Position numbers and translations under genes: made by a program. Shown here in pieces: positions 45,549-56,306 of a DNA stretch of 64,000 nt. The stretch's first letter is position 1; each line of letters begins with the position of its first letter. Origin of the DNA: Utricularia gibba (taxonomy: Eukaryota > Streptophyta > Magnoliopsida > Lamiales > Lentibulariaceae); contig NEEC01000013.1 of NCBI GenBank assembly GCA_002189035.1, forward strand, positions 2,542,001 through 2,606,000, written 5' to 3'. The notes under the pieces are model-generated. The model did not search any database. It was not told the DNA's origin and was given only the letters and a program-made list of their open reading frames with translations.

Positions 45549-48500
45549 ATGGCTGAGGAAGCCAAGGCTAAAGGTAACGCTGCTTTCTCATCTGGAAATT
45601 TTGAAGAGGCTATTCGCCATTTCACTGCTGCGATCAATTTGTCACCCACGAACCATGTTCTCTACTCCAATCGATCCGCTGCCTACGCATCTCTCAGCAA
45701 GTACTCTGAAGCGCTTACTGATGCGAACAAAACTGTCGAACTGAAGCCCGACTGGGGAAAGGGCTATTCGCGTCTGGGTGCGGCGTATATGGGTCTGCAC
45801 AAGTATAGCGACGCCGTTTCCGCTTATTCCAAGGGTCTTGGGGTAGACCCAAATAACGAGGCGCTTAAGTCGGGGCTTGCTGATGCGGAGGCTGCTGTGG
45901 CTCGCGGTTCCAGGTCGAGAGGTGGGCCGGGGGGGAATCCTTTCGCCGAGGCGTTTGGACCTGAGATGTGGGTCAAGTTGTCGACGGATTCCACTACCCG
46001 TGGGTATCTTCAGCAGCCTGATTTTGTGAAAATGATGCAAGATATTCAGAAGGATCCGAACAATCTCAACATGTATTTGCAAGATCAGAGAGTAATGCAG
46101 GCATTGGGGTTTTGTTAAATATTAAGCTTCAAACACGGAAGCCTGAGGAGGACTCTGAGATGCCGTCCGCTGAGGAGTCTAGCAAGGGGACACCGGAAAT
46201 GAAGAGGCCTGCAGCTGCGGAGGCTGAGCCAACGAAGGTTCAGAAGAAAGCGGAAATACAGCCTGAGCCTGAGGAAATGGACATACCAGATGAAGATAAG
46301 GATACACTGCAGAAGAAAAAGGAAGCGTTGAAGGAGAAGGAATCTGGCAATGCTGCATATAAACAAAAGAATTTTGAGTCAGCAATTCAGCACTATTCCA
46401 GGGCAATTGATCTTGATGACGAAGATATTTCCTTTTTGACTAACCGTGCTGCTGTTTACCTCGAAATGGGAAAGGTACAGTTTGTTGCCGCATTTCTTTT
46501 TTTGATCATAACGATCCTCATATTTATTGCTGAAAATCTGTTAGACGTACAGCAGACAGTTCTAGATAGTGCTTTTCCTGACATGATTTTTTCTTTGGTT
46601 TTTCACTCTTTGGTTTTGTCGTGTATACATGGCCGTACCTTAGACTGTACAAGGTAGCGCGCTTGATCTAATTTCTGCTGAAATCGTTGCAATTGTGCGC
46701 AAGTGCCTTGCATTTGTATGTGCCACAGTTGCAGCTGGTGAATCTTGCCTTGCTGACCCATGTAGTAGGATTCCCTTGAGCAGCTCCGTTTCCAACAGCT
46801 TATGCGCATAAGTGTAGAATTTGTCTTGTTTTACAAGCACGGAGTTATTCTCATCTCCTTTTTTTCCATATGGGTGCTTATTTCCTCTTTTGAGTGTCAA
46901 ACTATGAATATCCCAAGCATTAATCTATGAGTCTCTTGTTGATTTTAGAGTTTTTTAAAAGGTGAACAGTACACTGATATGGTACGCCTATGTAATAGGT
47001 CTCATTACTTTCACATTTACTGATTGCCTTTGTGATTCCTCTTGTTTCTCACTCATTGGTTGGAGGGAGGGCTCAGTGCTGTAGTCACTTGGGGTTAATT
47101 TCTATGCTGATTTGTAAAGGATCGCAAGCTATATCATTGCTAACGTACATGTTTTCACTTACAGTATGAGGACGCTATTGTGGATTGTGATAAAGCTGTA
47201 GAACGGGGTAGGGAATTGAGATCAGACTTCAAGATGATAGCCCGGGCATTGTCCAGAAAAGGAACTGCCTTGGTTAAATTGGCCAAGTGTTCTAAGGACT
47301 ATGATCCTGCCATTGAAACTTTTCAGAAGGCTCTCACAGAGCATCGCAATCCTGATACTCTAAAGAAATTGAATGATGCTGAGAAAGCAAAGAAGGACCT
47401 AGAACAGCAGGAGTACTTCAATCCTCAAATAGCTGATGAAGAACGCGAAAAAGGTGTGAAGCTAATTCGTCGTATAACATAGTTACAGTATTTATCTCAT
47501 ATTTCCAACCTTTCAGCATTTTCGTTGGTTTTCACATCATGTAGGAAACGAGTATTTTAAGGAACAGAAGTACCCAGAGGCTGTGAAGCAATATACAGAA
47601 GCAATAAAAAGGAATCCGAATGATCACAAGGTTCGTAGTGTATTTAACTTGTATCTTCTATGCGTTGGTAGAGCCTGGATTCCATGAATTGTGTGTTTGT
47701 TGAATGGTAGGCATACAGCAACAGGGCTGCATGCTACACAAAACTTGGTGCACTGCCCGAAGGGCTTAAAGATGCTGAAAGGTGCATCGAATTAGACCCT
47801 ACTTTCTCTAAAGGCTATACCCGGAAGGGGGCTGTCCAGTTTTTCATGAAGGAGTATGATAAAGCTTTAGAAACATACCAAGAAGGCTTGAAGCATGATC
47901 CTCAAAATCATGAGTTGCTTGATGGTGTCAGGAGGTACCCTCTCCCATTTTGTAACGGGTTGCTTAGCTTATTCTATTTTTTCACGTTTTCATGTTTGCG
48001 ATCTATCCTTGTAAGTTTATCTTGCTTTCAAATATTACTTAGAAGACGATGCGAACAACCTCAGTCTATTGTTTTTGTTGTTGACTTCTTTGTCTGTTGA
48101 TGCTAGTTTGTACTTGACACTGCGCCAATTGTGCAGATGTGTGGAGCAAATAAACAAAGCCAGCCGTGGAGATCTAAGCCCTGAGGAGTTGAAAGAGAGA
48201 CAGGTTTTTTATACATACATGCACACATGATTGTAGCAATGTCTACCAGATGGTAACTGAATTTACGTGTCTTTTAAAAAACTTCAGGCAAAGGCAATGC
48301 AGGACCCAGAGATCCAAAACATCCTGACAGACCCTGTAATGAGACAAGTAAGTGGGATTCAGATTTATTACCTGCTGAGAGCTCAATTATCCATCTGCGC
48401 CGAAAAAGATAAAAAGCAGAGTGGAATGAATGCTGATGGATAACATGGTATCGGAACGCAGGTGCTGGTCGATTTGCAGGAGAATCCAAATGCAGCGCAG

Positions 48501-48575
48501 CAGCACATGAAGAACCCACTCGTGATGCACAAAATTCAGAAATTAATCAGTTCAGGAATTGTGCAAGTGAGATGA
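45549..48575 (+). CDS. HOP: Hsp70-Hsp90 organizing protein (HOP/STI1), frame broken once
   Basis: Seven exons (45549-46474, 47165-47453, 47545-47630, 47711-47934, 48137-48203, 48288-48347, 48462-48575) encode 588 residues if continuous. TPR1 (AKGNAAFSSGNFEEAIRHFT onward) is followed by DP1 with LQQPDFVKMMQDIQKDP. A charged linker, TPR2A (KEKESGNAAYKQKNFESAIQ), TPR2B (EYFKEQKYPEAVKQYTEAIK, then GYTRKGAVQFFMKEYDKALE) and DP2 (ILTDPVMRQVLVDLQENP) complete the standard Sti1 layout. HOP bridges Hsp70 and Hsp90 in the cytosol during client transfer. In exon 1 the frame as written stops after QALG at about 46117; one G is missing from the run at 46106-46109. With that base, GVLLNIKL continues as in other HOPs and exon 1 becomes phase 0, as exon 2 requires. 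Confidence 0.94.
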
Positions 48576-49734
48576 TCAATAAAAACTGGGATAACATATG
48601 AGGGAACTACCCAATGGCTCACTGCTGGTTGCTGAGTGTTAATTCTTTCTCCAACTTTTACTTGGAATTATTGTGAACCATCTGATGAACGCCATCATTT
48701 CTGTTTCTGTGCCCAACCCACCGCATCTCATGATACCCCCCAACCGCCCCATCTTCTTCTTCAATTCTGCTCAGCATTTTTTTTTCTCCCATTCGAATCT
48801 GGAAATGAATTATTAATTCGTTAGTGGAGTTTTGGACCCGGTTGTCTCAAGCCAACTCCACGATGAAACTGCTCTTTTAAGTTCCGGGGTTAGGATTTGA
48901 AAGTAATGTTGGTGAAAAGGTGGTAAGTATTTAGGTAGATCATCATGGATGATGAAGAGGTAAACCAGTATAATTGTTGAATGCATGAAATTATTCTGTC
49001 TGGTAGATTAGGAGTTAGCTACATCACAGATATGTGAGACAATGATGATGATTATAGCTGACATTTATGATTGAATTGATGTGGGGTTCCCATGTGGGTG
49101 GCAGCAGCACCATTTTTTCAACAATGGCTACGCCCATAATATTTCTCTTTCACACACACACACACACTCTCTCTCTCTCTGGCTTTGAACAATCGGATCC
49201 GATCCATTCATCTTCCTTGTAATAAATAGCTGTTTGTGGGGTTACTCCATAACCGATAAAGCATTGGTTTCCATTGAATATGAAACTACTCCGTGGCGAG
49301 TTTTTGGAGTTTGTTGGTCGATTGTGAACTGTAAATTTGCTGTCTTTTCGTCTCAATCCTCTTTTTCTTAACTGTAAATTGGCTGTCTTTTGGGTTCCAA
49401 CCCACGCATTGTCACTCACATGTTGGCATTGTGTCCTCCTTTGAGGATTGAGGATTGAGGCCTTGTGGGTTTACACAGCAGTCTCTCTCCAGTTTGGCCG
49501 ACAGGAGTTACAGGGACGTCCCGTCTTTCAACCCTACTGCTTTGCTCTTAATCCACCGAAAACAAAACCCATTTGAACTTCACCCCCCTGCGCTGGTAAA
49601 AAGTGTGCTGCTTTCGTTCTCCTCGGCTTTCTCTTCTTTTTTCTGCTTCTCTGCTTTCGGATAACGCAAAAGCTAGGAAAAAAAGAGAGGTTGCATTTTT
49701 CTCTGAGAGCTTTGTGCTGCTTGCTGAATCCGAA
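48576..49734. other. Spacer between HOP and SKU5
   Basis: About 1.16 kb: HOP 3' UTR and the SKU5 promoter and leader. It includes a CA/CT microsatellite at 49151-49180 and a near-repeat of GTAAATT-GCTGTCTTTT at about 49329-49347 and 49373-49392. I see no gene. Confidence 0.55.
49151..49180. repeat. (CA)n(CT)n microsatellite
   Basis: Uninterrupted CA dinucleotides passing directly into CT dinucleotides over 30 bases. Confidence 0.92.
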
Positions 49735-52320
49735 ATGGCTGGTTATGGCCTTTTCTTTCTCTTCTCCATTCATGTGTTGTTGCTAACTCCGTCCATTGCC
49801 GACGACCCAACGGTTACTTACCAGTTTGTCGTCTCCTACATTACCGCTTCCCCTCTTGGAGTTCCTCAGCAGGTACGCTTCCTTTCTGCACTCCCTTGCG
49901 GCTGACTTCAGTTAATAGGGCTGTAAATTTTCAAAGCTCCAGTAGCAGATCTGTAAAGCTTCATAGACTTTTTAATGACAATGTGGCCTGAAGCCCTGGA
50001 GTCTGATAGCTGAATAGATTTGGAACTTTTCACTGTAACCTGAAAGATTTGTGCTTCTGAACTGCAGGTCATTGCTGTGAATGGGAAGTTTCCAGGTCCC
50101 ACAATCAATGTCACTACCAACAACTTTGTTGTGGTCAACGTGAGGAACAAATTAGATGAAGGGTTGTTGATCCACTGGTAAGATTGTTTACCCTTTTCGG
50201 TTGAACTCCAGTTGGTGCAGCTTTCTGATATTCTGAGTACTTGGAATGAATGGTTCATCAGGTCTGGCATACAACAGAGGCGAAGTTCCTGGCAGGACGG
50301 ACTTCTTGGAACCAACTGCCCCATCCCTTCAAGGTGGAACTGGACATATGAGTTTCAGGTCAAGGATCAGATTGGCAGCTTCTTCTACTTCCCTTCACTC
50401 AACTTCCAGAGAGCATCTGGAGGTTTTGGGAGCATCATTGTCAATAACCGGCCTATTATTCCGATCCCATTCGACACTCCGTATGGGGATATCACGATGG
50501 TGATAGGAGATTGGTATACTAGGAATCACACAGTAAGTACAGTAGCACCAGTATGAGTTCTGTTTATATCCCCTCTCAACTTCTGCTGCATTTGAATCTG
50601 TATCTTGATTCATAGGCTCTGAGGCGAACACTGGATGCTGGTAAAGGTCTGGGGATCCCTGATGGTGTCCTCATTAACGGGAAGGGGCCTTATAGATATA
50701 ATGATACACTTGTCCCGGATGGCATTGTCCATGAAACTATCACTGTGCATCCAGGTGAGCTCTCTGGGAACACTGACTCTTTCTGCTTTTGTTATCTCAT
50801 GTGATATTCAGTGTGCTGTGGTGGTGTTCAGGAAAGACGTACCGGCTGCGTGTCAGTAATGTCGGAATTTCAACTAGTTTAAACTTCAGAATCCAGAACC
50901 ATTACCTGATTCTGGCAGAAACTGAGGGCTCATATACAGTGCAGCAGAACTACACTAGCTTGGACATTCATGTTGGTCAGACATACTCATTCTTGGTTAC
51001 CATGGATCAAAATGCCAGCAGCGATTACTACATTGTCGCCAGCGCAAGGTTTGTTAATGAGACAACATGGAGAAGAGTGACAGGTGTAGCAATACTTCAT
51101 TATACCAACTCCAAGGGAAAAGCATCTGGCCCTCTCCCTGATGCTCCACAAGACCAGTTCGACAAGACCTATTCAATGAACCAGGCCAGATCCATCAGGT
51201 GTTTGTTCTTCACAGAGACATCAGTCCCAGAATGTTGAAGAAAATGTGTCTTCTAGTACACTTTCGTTGACATTGATTCTTGATCTTTTCCAGGTGGAAC
51301 GTGACGGCTAGCGGAGCTCGGCCGAATCCTCAAGGCTCATTCAGATATGGTTCGATCAATGTCACTGAGGTGTATGTGCTAAGAAACGAGCCCCCATCCC
51401 TGGTTAATGGGAAGCACAGAGCAACTCTTAGTGGTGTATCTTTTGTGAATCCTGCTACACCAATCAGACTTGCAGACTTTTACAAGGTGAAGGGAGTTTA
51501 CAAGCTGAACTTCCCAACTAGGCCTATCACTGGAACACCATTGGTGGGAACTTCGATCATCAATGGTACCTATAGAGGATTCATGGAAGTGATACTGCAG
51601 AATAATGAGACCAGAATTCGATCATACCACATGAGCGGATACGCTTTCTTCGTCGTCGGGTACTGTTGATATTCCTTCTTCCATAGTCTGGTACTAGAGT
51701 TCAAGCTTCAAATGCTTTCTGAAGTTGAATACATTGTGTATCTGCAGTATGGATTACGGTGAATGGAGCGAGAACAGCAGAGGTACATACAACAAATGGG
51801 ATGGCATTGCTAGAACCACCATCCAGGTACACAGCTGCAGATCGTCACTGAAAGAATGTAATTCAATGACTAAGTCATGGATGAAAACGAAGAGCTCATT
51901 GTTCTTTTTTTTGTCTTACAGGTTTATCCAGGGGCGTGGACGGCAATCTTGATTTCCCTAGACAATGTGGGAGTCTGGAACCTGAGAACTGAGAACCTCG
52001 ACTCATGGTACTTGGGACAGGAAACATACGTAAGAATCATCAACCCGGAGCCGAACAACAAAACAGAATTCCCAGTTCCAGACAATGCCTTGTTCTGTGG
52101 TGCACTAAGCAGATTACAGAAGTACCACCATCTTTCATTGCCTTTATATTTCTTCTTTCTTTGGACTCATACTCACTGCATCCATCTCTCTATGTTTATT
52201 CCATTTCCCAGGCCACAGCGCATCTCTTCTGCTGCTGCATCAGTAAAGGGCAATAGATGGCTGCTCGTGTTGATCTCCCTGGTTATCAACCTGCTTCTGC
52301 CGTCCATTTCCAAATGGTGA
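49735..52320 (+). CDS. SKU5: SKU5, GPI-anchored multicopper-oxidase-like protein
   Basis: Nine exons (49735-49872, 50068-50177, 50262-50532, 50616-50754, 50832-51198, 51294-51659, 51748-51826, 51922-52121, 52212-52320) encode 592 residues. The start at 49735 opens a signal peptide (LFFLFSIHVLLLTPSIA); the frame is also open further upstream but that part lacks homology. Three cupredoxin-like domains follow with signature blocks VSYITASPLGVPQQVI, GTNCPIPSRWNWTYEFQVKD, KTYRLRVSNVGISTSLNFRI and RSYHMSGYAFFVVGMDYGEW. Many NxT/NxS glycosylation sites are present. The hydrophobic tail LLVLISLVINLLLPSISKW fits a GPI signal. Arabidopsis SKU5 acts at the wall and plasma membrane in directional root growth; the family lacks most copper ligands, so oxidase activity should not be assumed. 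Confidence 0.94.
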
Positions 52321-52704
52321 TTTCATCGCTTCGTTTTCGGAGTTTGATCATATTCTTGTGTCTGAGGTGTGTGAAGTTATTGGAATTCATTTGTACCAAT
52401 GCCTGAAGTCTTTGGCTGTAGAAGGCAGCAGTGAGTTTAGGAACTTGTTAATGAAATGGGTCATTCTTTCATCACCTTCTTTAACTCACATTCTAATCTT
52501 GGCTGTTGGGGATTTTAGAACCCTTGTTTCTGCTGTGATGTCCCATTCCATAGTTCTTCAAGCATGTTGTTTCTTTCGTAAGTCGGGAACTGCTGATAGT
52601 CATACAGAGGCCAACTCTTCCTCGGCAATATCATCCTATGGATACTACAGGATCAATGCATACCTTCGCCTTCCCAGGCAAAGGGATGTCTGCAAGGGCC
52701 TTCT
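52321..52704. other. 3' flanks of convergent SKU5 and NRAMP genes
   Basis: 384 bases between two stop codons facing each other; the two 3' UTRs may overlap. I see no gene. Confidence 0.55.
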
Positions 52705-55203
52705 CTAGATGGAACATTCGTTATCTTGCAAGTGGCTCTCTGGATCACCACTGTTGCGTCCGCCCTTGTCCATTCCGGAACCCCTCTGTTCATCATTCAC
52801 GGGCTCGATGAAGGTGATGACACGGTCCCTCCTGAAAATGAGATAGGTCACAGAAAAGAGATAACCGGCCATCACAGGGAACACCACCATGGAGATGAGG
52901 ACATTCCAAACTTTGCGAAGCTTGTTGTGGATAAGCCACTGTACGAATCCGCTGCCCAGATAGTACACGTTGATCCCGATGATGCTCACTCCCAGAATCC
53001 AAGATACCACGATGATCTGCAAGTGTGTAAGATGACATACTGTAGTAATATCTGAATTTAGACAGTTGTCTGGCTTGAAGTTTGCGCTACATACATATGT
53101 GGAAGTCTTGTGAGGTCCCATTTTGGTGGCGCTACTGCTGAATTTCAGCAGCGGGATCAGACAGAATGGGAGTTCAAAGGAGAGTATCATCTGCAAGCAA
53201 TGTTGGAACATCAGTCAGGTGACTGTCAGAATATTATATATCTGCAAAATGTGCTGCGTTTGCAGACAAACCGATGCGATGATGATCAGCCTCCCTGCTC
53301 CGGCTGATCCTCCGATCAGTGAAACGACAAGACTCGGAGCGATGGCAATGGTTCTTGTCACCATGTTCCTAACCACCATTTTCATCTGCAGGTTGAGGAA
53401 GCCCTGCATCAGATTAAAAAAAATGTTCCTTCAATGATGAGTATTATTAACTGGGTTGATAAAGCGATGTTACTAGAGATAACCTGCATGATGAATTGCC
53501 CGGCGTACGTTCCGGTAATGGCGGAGCTCTGGCCGGAGGCGAGCAATGCGATGCCGTAGACAATAGAGCTGGATCTCCCAAGAACATTCTATCTCAAGAC
53601 ACGTGAACGAATTGATGAGCAACCATTCCATGAGAAACTATATTGCATTTGATACAAACCTGGAGCAGGAAAGAGGCCGAGTTCAGCGACAAATCACTGC
53701 AACGTTCAGCATTCTCAGGCGAGATATTATCAGCGGAGCAAACGGTTCCAGAGACAGACACGATGGAAACATTTATCAGAAATGCGACGAACAATGCAAA
53801 TCCACTCTCAAGTAGGAAGTATCTACATGCATCCTAGAAACAGGAACAAGATGAAATCAAACAATCAGTAGCGGCAATTCACCTCTGAATCGTCGAGTTC
53901 ACGTACATTTATTCCGGAGACGGATCTAGGGATCTCTCGAGTGAGCACCAGAGCCGAGTGAAGAAACAAATTGTGGCTAACCGAAGAAGCAAAATCCAGT
54001 GAAAATGGAAACGTACACACTGTTTAGATTGGAGGGGAAAGTAGAAACATACGGCATAACCAGAGCTCCGAGGAGAGCGATGGCGGTTCCAACAGCGCCG
54101 TTGCCATGGAGTTTCGGGACGAAGATTCCTTTGAGTACTTCTTTCACCGGCGGTTTAATGAATCCCATCTCCACAAAGAAACAAGCCGCCATGACGAAGA
54201 TGAATGTCGAGATCAAGTGCTCCAGTTTCCGAATCTGCGAATCCAAGTCAAATGAAATCATCCCCATTTTGACGAATAACAACAGATTTTGTGAAAGATC
54301 TTACGCCGTATCGTTGCAGGCTGAGCAAAAGGAGAGTGCTGCATCCCGTACAAAGCACTCCAGCCCACACGGGGACGCGAAACAGAATATTCAAAGCGAA
54401 CGCAGTTCCAATGACTAACAAAATCAGAAACCAAAATGATTGAATACGAAATGCATTAGATTATTGAGAAAAGAACTCAACTCCGGTACACCTTCGGGTA
54501 TATCGGCGGCGATCACAGCAAGCTCCGCCACAATCCAGAGGCAGAAATTCACGACTCTCGGATACTCCGCCCGGCAATGCTCCGACAGGTGCTTCCCTAA
54601 CAATCAATCCATGAAGCCAAATCACACGACGTGAAGCTCGAACTCACAAGGATTCAATATGTTTTTAACATTTTTGAATAGATTATCAGTACGGGTGCAG
54701 ACTGCAAGGTTGGCCGCTAGCGATTGAATTATCAACGCGAAAACCAAGCCGACGAGAATCACCCACAGCAACTGCAATCCAAACAAGACACGAGTCTCAG
54801 TACAAAAAAAAACAGAACAAGAAACAAGACTCGAGACTCACTCTGTATCGAAGCGAAGCTCCAGCCTGCAAATCGGTTTCCACTGTCAAAGAGACGACGC
54901 ACAGAACAGTAGCACGTGTCAGCCATGCAGATAATACAAAAGATGGTGAATCGTTTGCAGCCTCGAAAACCAGCCAAACTTATGATATCTACAGCGGAGA
55001 AAGGCGACTTACTGTTTCCGGGGTCCAGGTAAGCCAGCGACACTAGGAACCCAGGCCCAACGTAGGAGAGGAAGTTTCTCCACCCTGCAAGCTTTTTCTA
55101 ATTTTTGCAATTAGAACAAGTTAAAAAAAGGCGGCGTTCGATAGAGATGTCAGCAGTTCGGAAACCGTACCCTTCCGACGGCGGGCGTCGGCTCCACCGC
55201 CAT
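52705..55203 (-). CDS. NRAMP-family divalent metal transporter (NRAMP1/NRAMP6 type)
   Basis: Thirteen exons: 55171-55203, 55013-55097, 54842-54882, 54693-54771, 54492-54596, 54305-54414, 54053-54234, 53907-53976, 53660-53833, 53484-53588, 53272-53403, 53095-53190, 52705-53016; 507 residues with consistent phases. The metal-site motif DPGN is present in the first helix ([11 protein letters not shown]) and MPHN in the sixth ([16 protein letters not shown]), the latter assembled across an intron. Other signatures are [31 protein letters not shown] and [17 protein letters not shown]. Expected activity: proton-coupled import of Mn2+/Fe2+ across the plasma membrane or an endomembrane. The N-terminus [11 protein letters not shown] is short and supported only by splice phase. 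The acidic/polar tail after EPVNDEQ is variable in the family. Paralogue identity within the NRAMP1/6 clade is not resolved. Confidence 0.92.
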
Positions 55204-56306
55204 AGCCGGTGTTATGTGTTGTGTGTGTTTCGGTTTGGATTTATTCATTTAGAGTGCAGTAAATGCATTACTTATTTCATACAATTGTTTGATAATAATT
55301 ATTAAATAAATCAATTCTATTTAAAATTATGTTTATTTTCAAACAAATGTTTTAAAATATTTATTACTTTCAAGAAGAAATTGATATCTTAAGAAAGAAA
55401 ATAGATCCTTTTTTGAATTCTTTATGATTTTGCACTTAATGTTTTAAAAATTTTTGACTCATGAATTATTCATTAAAATGATTTAATTAAATTCAAATAA
55501 ATTTAAAATATAATAAAATTAATCATGATTCAATCATAATTTAATTATATTTTGATATTTACACAGCATTCGTCGTCAGTCGTCACCATCCTCTTGGGCT
55601 CCCCTCAAAGCAGTCGGAAAATACAGACAACAGCAGGCAGCAGCATCCATGGAATGGCATTTGAGTTGATCTTCTTCAGAGGAGTTGAATATCCCGCCGA
55701 CTCCTCCTACCACTGCGTGATCGCATCTCGCATCGCATGTAGCCTAGCGTAGGCAACCCCCCATGGTCGATGTCGATTCCTCAGATGCATTCATGATGAC
55801 AGCAGCTGTCTCTCTGTCTCTCCCTCCTCCAAAAGGACTTGGAACTGGGTGCACTTAATGACTTTGCTGCTTGCTTGCTCTTTCTTTAACACAGTCGCCC
55901 ACGTGTTCCGCTGCGCTGCCAACAAAGAAGAAGAACGGAAGGAAGAAAGAAGATCCACTTCAAATTTCGAATTCAAATTCCTCCATTTCTTTCTTTCTTG
56001 AAAGAGAGGTTGCTGCGGGCAACTGGGTCCCGCATCGTACGGTCTACAGTGGGACCACTGCACGCTCCCTACAACTAACGGGTAGCATGATCCAACGGCG
56101 GAGAGTCCATCCATTTCAAATCCTTGTTTTCCCCGCTCTTGGAGAAGCCAACTAGTACTAGTATAATGCCCCCCCACCCTCCCCGCCTGCCTTCTTCGCC
56201 GGAGCGTAGCTTAACTGATTTTGTGACGCTCCGTTTCTTCCTTCGATTCCACTCTATCGTCGTCGTTTTTTTTTTCTTCTGATTTTGGGGAGTCTGCTGG
56301 GCGATA
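55204..56306. other. Divergent promoter region between NRAMP and cyclin A1
   Basis: 1.1 kb. AT-rich DNA lies near NRAMP; GC-richer DNA toward the cyclin carries a CACGTG at 55910-55915 and two AACGG cores at 56077-56081 and 56094-56098. I see no gene. Confidence 0.55.
56077..56098 (+). promoter_or_regulatory. Pair of MSA-like elements before cyclin A1
   Basis: CTAACGGGT and TCCAACGGC lie 17 bases apart, about 210-230 bases upstream of the cyclin start. Both contain the AACGG core of the mitosis-specific activator element bound by three-repeat MYB factors, which drives G2/M expression of plant A- and B-type cyclins. The second matches the longer consensus better. Confidence 0.55.
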
